Origin: an uncultured Collinsella sp. | Lineage (GTDB): Bacteria > Actinomycetota > Coriobacteriia > Coriobacteriales > Coriobacteriaceae | Direction: 5' to 3' | DNA: 9,323 nucleotides | Assembly: GCA_900547655.1 (NCBI GenBank) | Contig: URHQ01000083.1 | Span: 1-9,323 of the forward strand | Shown here: one piece after another, positions 5,334 to 9,323 of the stretch | Layout: each line of letters starts with the position of its first letter | Position numbering within the stretch: the stretch's first letter is position 1 | The notes under the pieces: generated by a model | The model's database searches: none | The model's input: the letters and a program-made list of their open reading frames with translations, nothing else | Told to the model about the DNA's origin: nothing | Made by a program: the position numbers and the translations under genes

Positions 5334-6416
5334 TTAGTCCTCTCGAACGGTCTCCAACAGATAATCGCGCATGTACGGAATTGCAAACGAAACACAGCCA
5401 TAGCCCGCGGGCTCAATCAACCCCGCATCGATCAGACGCTTGCGATATGACCCAACTTTGTTCGCCGACAAACCCATCTTCTTGGCGATATCGCCGTTGG
5501 CGATATCGACGCCCTCGCATTGAGCCATCGCCGCGAGATACTGAAACTGCCGTTCCGACACCCTGCGCAGCGCTGGGGCAATCACCATAGCATTAAAGCT
5601 ATCAAGAGCCGCCTGGATACCCTTACGAGCCGCCTCTTCGCTCACGCTCTCCGCCCCACTGCGCGCAGCAACCTGCCAAGCGTAATATCCGACCAGCTGG
5701 ACCATAAAGGGATAGCCTGCCGAAGCTTTTGTTAATAGCTCAGCGGCACCTTTGTCGAGCTCCTTGCCCGCTCGTCTCATCGTATCCTCAAACGATCCGC
5801 CAACTTCAAAATCGGAAAGCCGAGTAAGTTCAACATGTTTGGCTCGCTGAAGGAACGTCAACGTATCATCCACCACCACGCCATCTACCGATGTCGGCAG
5901 CCCGGCGAAAGCGAAAGCGACATTCGCTCCTTGGCGGATCAAGAGCTGCATCTCATTGCCTAGCTCGCGCATTTCCTCAGTTGAGGCATCCTGGATCTCG
6001 TCGAGCGTAATGAGCAGACCACCGCGCTTCGCAGCATCGTACATCGCCTCGCCCAGATGAGAGGCCGACTTCGACATCTCCATGGAGCCAAGGCTGACCC
6101 CTAAAATCGATGGGGAAATCGAGATTGATTCAAGACGAACGTTTCGCTGCAGAGCCTCGAGGATTCTATTGCAAAAACCAGCATTGGAGGCAACGTCAAC
6201 GACCTCGAATCCTTTTTTGCGTGCAAGGTCACCCAATGCATTAAGGAGCACCGTTTTACCTGTGCCTCGGACGCCCGAGATGCGCATGAGTCGATCGGGG
6301 GCACCAGGACCATTCTCAAGAGCCTCGGCAAAGTCATCCAAAACAGTGTCCCGTCCGATAAGCTCAGGCGGATTCATGCCCGCCGTTGGCTTAAAGGGGT
6401 TAACAGCTTTCGTCAT
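5334..6416 (-). CDS. AAA-type ATP-binding protein with C-terminal winged helix
   Basis: A cytosolic P-loop ATPase of 360 residues. The N-terminal NPFKPTAG...ELIGRD is the usual entry to an AAA_16/Orc1-Cdc6-like ATPase; Walker A GVRGTGKTV is at 48-56, Walker B LLITLDE at 134-140, a sensor-1-like strand AFAFAGLPTS at 167-176, a possible arginine finger at Arg191, and a sensor-2/lid-like ASAGYPFMVQLVGYYAW at 231-247. Residues about 284-345 form a winged helix (ERQFQYLAAMA, NGDIAKKMGLSANKVGSYRKRLIDAGLI), so DNA binding is likely. The specific role is unknown; such proteins are often annotated only as ATP-binding protein. The ATG at 6414-6416 is preceded by AGGAGGG; a longer TTG-initiated frame would run through the iterons. 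No partner gene is adjacent, as the neighbours are a tRNA and an unrelated large protein. Its promoter region carries six iteron-like repeats, suggesting autoregulation. Confidence 0.85.
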   Translation of the reverse strand: MTKAVNPFKPTAGMNPPELIGRDTVLDDFAEALENGPGAPDRLMRISGVRGTGKTVLLNALGDLARKKGFEVVDVASNAGFCNRILEALQRNVRLESISISPSILGVSLGSMEMSKSASHLGEAMYDAAKRGGLLITLDEIQDASTEEMRELGNEMQLLIRQGANVAFAFAGLPTSVDGVVVDDTLTFLQRAKHVELTRLSDFEVGGSFEDTMRRAGKELDKGAAELLTKASAGYPFMVQLVGYYAWQVAARSGAESVSEEAARKGIQAALDSFNAMVIAPALRRVSERQFQYLAAMAQCEGVDIANGDIAKKMGLSANKVGSYRKRLIDAGLIEPAGYGCVSFAIPYMRDYLLETVRED

Positions 6417-6420
6417 TCTG

Positions 6421-6427
6421 CCCTCCT
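6421..6427 (-). promoter_or_regulatory. Ribosome-binding site fixing the ATPase start
   Basis: AGGAGGG on the minus strand, 4 nt before the ATG at 6414-6416. It excludes upstream starts inside the repeat array. Confidence 0.8.
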
Positions 6428-6433
6428 CTGCTA

Positions 6434-6489
6434 GTTTTAACAACTTTAACAAAGTTTAGCAACTTTAGCAGAGTTTAACAGTTTTAGCA
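6434..6489 (-). repeat. Six iteron-like TGYTAAA repeats upstream of the ATPase gene
   Basis: On the minus strand six copies of TGCTAAA or TGTTAAA follow one another at 9-10 bp steps (units 6481-6489, 6471-6480, 6462-6470, 6452-6461, 6443-6451, 6434-6442). They pair into three 18-20 bp units. They start 18 bp upstream of the ATPase start codon, directly ahead of its ribosome-binding site. A modest promoter, TTGCTA (-35), 17 bp, TAAAAC (-10), can be drawn inside the array, so a bound protein would block or shape transcription. Confidence 0.8.
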
Positions 6490-6578
6490 GGCTCGGCGGC
6501 TTTATGCCTTACCGATCCTGCCGGGTCCTCCCGCCCGCGCCGATACAAATAGCGCGGTGCGGCCCCTCTATATCGCCC

Positions 6579-9020
6579 CTACCCCAGCGAGCGGTTGAGG
6601 GAGCCGAGCTCGTCGTTGCCCATGGTGCGCCACATTTGGAAGATGCAACCGCGTGCCAGGAAAAAGAAGCCGTTGTCGACCAGTTGCACAGCGGCATCTG
6701 CCAGCTGATTCGTCACGGCGGACACTGGCGGCAGCTCGAGTCCAGCCTTGCGGATGGTCTCGACCGCTTCCTCGAACGTCGGAGGCTCGCTGACGCCCAT
6801 CTCGTTCATAAGGCCCTGCATTTCTTCCAGCGCGCTGCTGCCCGACTCCTCGCCGCGCGGCACCAGACGGTAACAAGCCAGCGCCAGATCGAGCTGATCG
6901 CAATTCCAATAGGCAAACGCCAAGCGATAGAACAGGTAGCCGATTGCAGAACGATCGCTGGCAATACGTAAGCCGTGGCGCGCCACCTCGATAATCTCGT
7001 CAAAGCGCTCCAGACGCGCAAGCACGTTGATGAGCGCAAAGTGCGATTGCATGGACGAGCGCGCCAGATCGTAAAGATGACGCACCTCGGGCAGCGCTCG
7101 TTCAAAGTCCTCTTGCTCGGCGTAAAAACTGCAGATCTCGTGCTGGGCAAAGTACAGCGCATCGGGCGCACGAAGGATTCGCACAGAGCGGTCTTCTTCC
7201 AACACCGGTAGCACCATGCGCACCAGCTGGTTATCGCAAAACTGCGTTTGAACCGGACCTGTCGCCAAAAGCTCGGCGACGGCACACTTAGCCTCCAACT
7301 CCTCGACAAGACGGGAAAAGCCTTCAAAAGCACCTGTACGGTCAACTTTTGCCTGCTCGCGCAATTCAACAACACGGGCCACGTATGGGTCGTCGTCCTC
7401 TTCCATGACCTCCAACTCGTCAGCCGTATCGGCAAGTAGCAGATCGCGCAGCGCCGGCGGCAGCGTGCGATGGTCATCACGCGGACGAGCATGAACCTCC
7501 GCAGGCTCAATCGTCTCCGGAGCGGTTGACTCATACGCCTCAAGCACACGCTTGCACGGCATATCGTCCATGTCCATGCTCTCAAGATCCTTGGCGACAG
7601 GCACGCAATCGGCCAGATAGGCCGCGCGCCCAAAGAAATACGTTGCGACAACGCGCTCGCCCTGCTCACTGTCGGGAGCAGCAATCTGCACATAGCAGCG
7701 CGTGATGCAGGCGCCCGCGGCAAAACACGCTGCCGCAAGTGTGAGTGCCACGCGCGCATCGTGCTCCGCGGCCCAGATCGCACGCGTGTCCTCGTCCAGC
7801 TCGCGCCAGGCGTCATCTTGGGCGTCGTATTCACGTTGCGGCATGGCATCCACGACAGAGTGCCCAAACCGAACGAGCATAATCCCCTCGGCAACGTTTG
7901 CCCGATAGGTATAGTCGAGCCGCGTGACCACGTTGAGCGCCTCAACGATTCGCGCAAAACGCGTGCGCACGTCCCACTCGCCGCCCGGCTGGCACGAAAC
8001 CGTTCCCGGCTTGGCCCACGGGTTATCGCTCGAAGCCGTATCGAGCAGGCGGGGAACATCGTTGGTCGTCTTGGCGATATGCCACGCATCAAAGAGCGCG
8101 CAGCCCTCAAGGCTCGGCGAGGATGCCGCGGGGGCCAATCCGGCCCCGATGCGCTCAAGGATGCCGGAGAGGCGGTTGAGACGGCACTCGATGGCAAGCA
8201 GCATGTCAATCTCGTCCTGGTCCAACAGGCTACGATCAAAATTGAGATAGAAAATCTTTGAGCGATCAATGCGAGCCAGGCTCATCTCGGACTTGGCAGC
8301 GATGGTGCGCAGGCGGGGCAAGTCAATTTCGCTCATAAGGGCGGCGGCATAGCGCTCGATACCGCTCGGATTCTCGGCATGGTCAACGCGGTAAAGCAGC
8401 GTCTCGATAGCATCAGGGAGCGGTGCCGTGTTAAAGCCCAAAAACACCTCGACCGGCTCGGACAACTTTACGAGCTTGATCTTGTCGACAACGTTTTGCA
8501 TGTCCGCATCGAGACCGTCGACGCCCGCCGTGTTCGCAATAGCGCTTTCGGAGTTGGCAAATATCACGTAGCGCAAGAACATCGAGGCCATGAACTCGCC
8601 GTAAGGAAGGGCGCGAGTCGAATTCCATGTCTCGTGGTCGGACTGCTCGCGCATGGGGCCTTCGGGAGAGCCGACGGTTCGCGCGCACGCGCGCATTGCA
8701 CCGTTGGCTTCCCTTACCATAATCTCACCAATACTGGAATCCGACTCGTCAAGGACTAGTTCCATGTCGGGATTGTTGGGCAGCGGAGCCTCGCTAACGG
8801 GGCGGTCCACCTTGTACACCTCACCCGAAACGCTTACGTAGCCCAAAAGCGACACATGACTTTTGCCAACGAATTCGACGACATAACAAGATTCATGCTG
8901 ATCCTCGCCAAAGAGTTTCCAGACCACGCCATATGAGCGTCCCGCAGGCTGCTCGGGCATCGCCGGAAAGCGCTTCTTGGGATCGAGAAACCTGAGCTTG
9001 TATGTCGGACGCTCTGCCAC
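6579..9020 (-). CDS. Large protein of unknown function with weak C-terminal TPR-like repeats
   Basis: I do not recognise a named family. The 813-residue product has no signal peptide or membrane segment and is rich in acidic residues, so it is probably cytosolic. The first 110 residues look like a beta-rich domain (KLRFLDPKKRF, YVVEFVGKSHVSLLGYVSVSG). Residues about 140-460 are mixed alpha/beta. An acidic linker (EVMEEDDDPYV) is at 537-547. From about 620 to 720, helices such as ALYFAQHEICSFYAEQEDFERAL, SHFALINVLARLERFDEIIEVA and GYLFYRLAFAYWNCDQLDLALACY have the small/aromatic spacing of degenerate tetratricopeptide repeats, suggesting protein binding. The start is GTG at 9018-9020 with AGGGTG about 9 nt upstream. 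It stands alone, separated from the ATPase gene by 162 nt with no clear terminator. Confidence 0.8.
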   Translation of the reverse strand: MAERPTYKLRFLDPKKRFPAMPEQPAGRSYGVVWKLFGEDQHESCYVVEFVGKSHVSLLGYVSVSGEVYKVDRPVSEAPLPNNPDMELVLDESDSSIGEIMVREANGAMRACARTVGSPEGPMREQSDHETWNSTRALPYGEFMASMFLRYVIFANSESAIANTAGVDGLDADMQNVVDKIKLVKLSEPVEVFLGFNTAPLPDAIETLLYRVDHAENPSGIERYAAALMSEIDLPRLRTIAAKSEMSLARIDRSKIFYLNFDRSLLDQDEIDMLLAIECRLNRLSGILERIGAGLAPAASSPSLEGCALFDAWHIAKTTNDVPRLLDTASSDNPWAKPGTVSCQPGGEWDVRTRFARIVEALNVVTRLDYTYRANVAEGIMLVRFGHSVVDAMPQREYDAQDDAWRELDEDTRAIWAAEHDARVALTLAAACFAAGACITRCYVQIAAPDSEQGERVVATYFFGRAAYLADCVPVAKDLESMDMDDMPCKRVLEAYESTAPETIEPAEVHARPRDDHRTLPPALRDLLLADTADELEVMEEDDDPYVARVVELREQAKVDRTGAFEGFSRLVEELEAKCAVAELLATGPVQTQFCDNQLVRMVLPVLEEDRSVRILRAPDALYFAQHEICSFYAEQEDFERALPEVRHLYDLARSSMQSHFALINVLARLERFDEIIEVARHGLRIASDRSAIGYLFYRLAFAYWNCDQLDLALACYRLVPRGEESGSSALEEMQGLMNEMGVSEPPTFEEAVETIRKAGLELPPVSAVTNQLADAAVQLVDNGFFFLARGCIFQMWRTMGNDELGSLNRSLG

Positions 9021-9057
9021 GAAATATCACCCTGATCGGTCGCTTGAAGAAGGAGTG

Positions 9058-9076
9058 GTCGCGAATAAGTCGCGAC
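9058..9076. promoter_or_regulatory. GTCGCGA repeat/dyad upstream of the 813-residue protein gene
   Basis: GTCGCGA occurs twice in direct orientation (9058-9064 and 9069-9075), 11 bp apart, and GTCGCG/CGCGAC (9058-9063, 9071-9076) also form a dyad with a 7-nt loop. It lies about 40 nt upstream of the GTG start and could be an operator or a leader hairpin. A second small dyad, TCGTCC-CTTT-GGACGA, lies at 9111-9126. No convincing promoter was found here. Confidence 0.35.
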
Positions 9077-9144
9077 ATCTACTCGGAATCTTACACGAGT
9101 CGACAGGAAATCGTCCCTTTGGACGAAAGCACTCAAGCTGGCGC

Positions 9145-9174
9145 AAAAGAAAAGCCCCCGTTGCCGGGAGCTTT
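9145..9174 (-). terminator. Intrinsic terminator following a tRNA 3' stump
   Basis: Minus-strand 10-bp stem AAAGCTCCCG / CGGGGGCTTT (one T-G wobble) with loop GCAA, then TCTTTT. It lies 9 nt after the CCA of the tRNA stump at 9184-9203, the same order as at 4733-4789. Confidence 0.85.
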
Positions 9175-9183
9175 GATCTCAAA

Positions 9184-9203
9184 TGGTGCGGCGTATAGGA
9201 TTC
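9184..9203 (-). pseudogene. 3' stump of a second tRNA (acceptor strand and CCA)
   Basis: On the minus strand the sequence reads GAATCC, TATACGCCGC, A, CCA: the end of a T-loop, T-stem 3' strand CCTAT, acceptor strand ACGCCGC, discriminator A73 and encoded CCA. The matching 5' acceptor strand GCGGCGT and tRNA body are not present within the window; the hairpin element begins instead. The tRNA identity cannot be read without the anticodon. Confidence 0.65.
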
Positions 9204-9310
9204 CGCGCATCCGCTGCGCGGATCCGCACCGGCTTCGCCCGCCTGCCGGCGCGCTCGCCCGCGGGCTAAAAACGCTCCGCGTTTTCTTTACGCCCGCGCC
9301 TCGACCGAGG
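9203..9310. repeat. Hairpin-rich element, copy 2, at the contig edge
   Basis: Relative of 4790-4889. Stems: 9202-9209 with 9215-9222 (8 bp), CCGGC/GCCGG (9229-9233 with 9245-9249), GGCG/CGCC (9248-9251 with 9256-9259), and the nested pair CGCGGGC/GCCCGCG (9260-9266 with 9292-9298) and AAAACGC/GCGTTTT (9269-9275 with 9279-9285). It ends at GGTTCGAATCC (9309-9319), like copy 1. The sequence stops 4 nt later. Confidence 0.78.
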
Positions 9311-9323
9311 TTCGAATCCATGC

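Noticed and set aside
6806..8269. 487-codon minus-strand frame inside the 813-residue gene
   Set aside because: Arg/Ser/Cys/Trp-rich out-of-frame translation typical of a shadow; the longer frame has balanced composition and helical periodicity.

Overview
The window looks like a short draft contig from a GC-rich Gram-positive bacterium. Gene content and protein style suggest a gut member of the Coriobacteriia (Actinomycetota), Collinsella-like; this is an inference, not a database result. Bases 3-35 are an untrimmed Illumina Nextera Read 1 adapter/transposase end, so biological sequence starts at 36. The right edge (9184-9323) lies inside a hairpin-rich repeat that also occurs at 4790-4889, which would explain why assembly stopped there.

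Left part (36-4697), signalling, phosphate and cell wall. On the minus strand, in transcription order: a VanR-like response regulator (2407-3102), its VanS-like histidine kinase (1143-2381), the phosphate-transport ATPase PstB (164-1039), and the first 21 codons of a second, PhoB-type response regulator (36-99) cut off by the adapter. Divergent from the VanRS-like pair, across a roughly 200 bp intergenic region that holds a good palindrome (3162-3188), is a secreted S11-family D-alanyl-D-alanine carboxypeptidase (3300-4640) ending at a strong terminator. This suggests a VanRS-type sensor that adjusts peptidoglycan stem-peptide trimming. No vanH, ligase or vanX gene is present.

Middle (4641-5333), a non-coding repeat zone. 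It contains one intact tRNA-Ser(GCT) gene on the minus strand (4963-5053) with its own promoter and terminator. Upstream in coordinates is a diverged direct repeat of that tRNA's 3' end plus terminator (4700-4789 against 4890-4980). Between the two copies sits a 100 bp element made of nested hairpins. A relative of this element at 9203-9310 has compensatory base changes in two stems and also abuts the 3' stump of a different tRNA followed by a terminator. To the right of the tRNA, four copies of a 14-17 bp motif alternate in orientation every 40-41 bp (5148-5285).

Right part (5334-9323). An AAA-type ATPase with a C-terminal winged-helix domain (5334-6416, minus) is preceded by six iteron-like copies of a 9-10 bp repeat (6434-6489) that probably overlap its promoter. 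Then comes a large protein of unknown function, 813 residues with a weak C-terminal TPR-like region (6579-9020, minus), and last the tRNA stump/hairpin repeat at the contig edge.

The least-explained signal is the covarying hairpin element joined to tRNA T-arm and acceptor ends, followed by the alternating 41-bp motif array and the iteron array.
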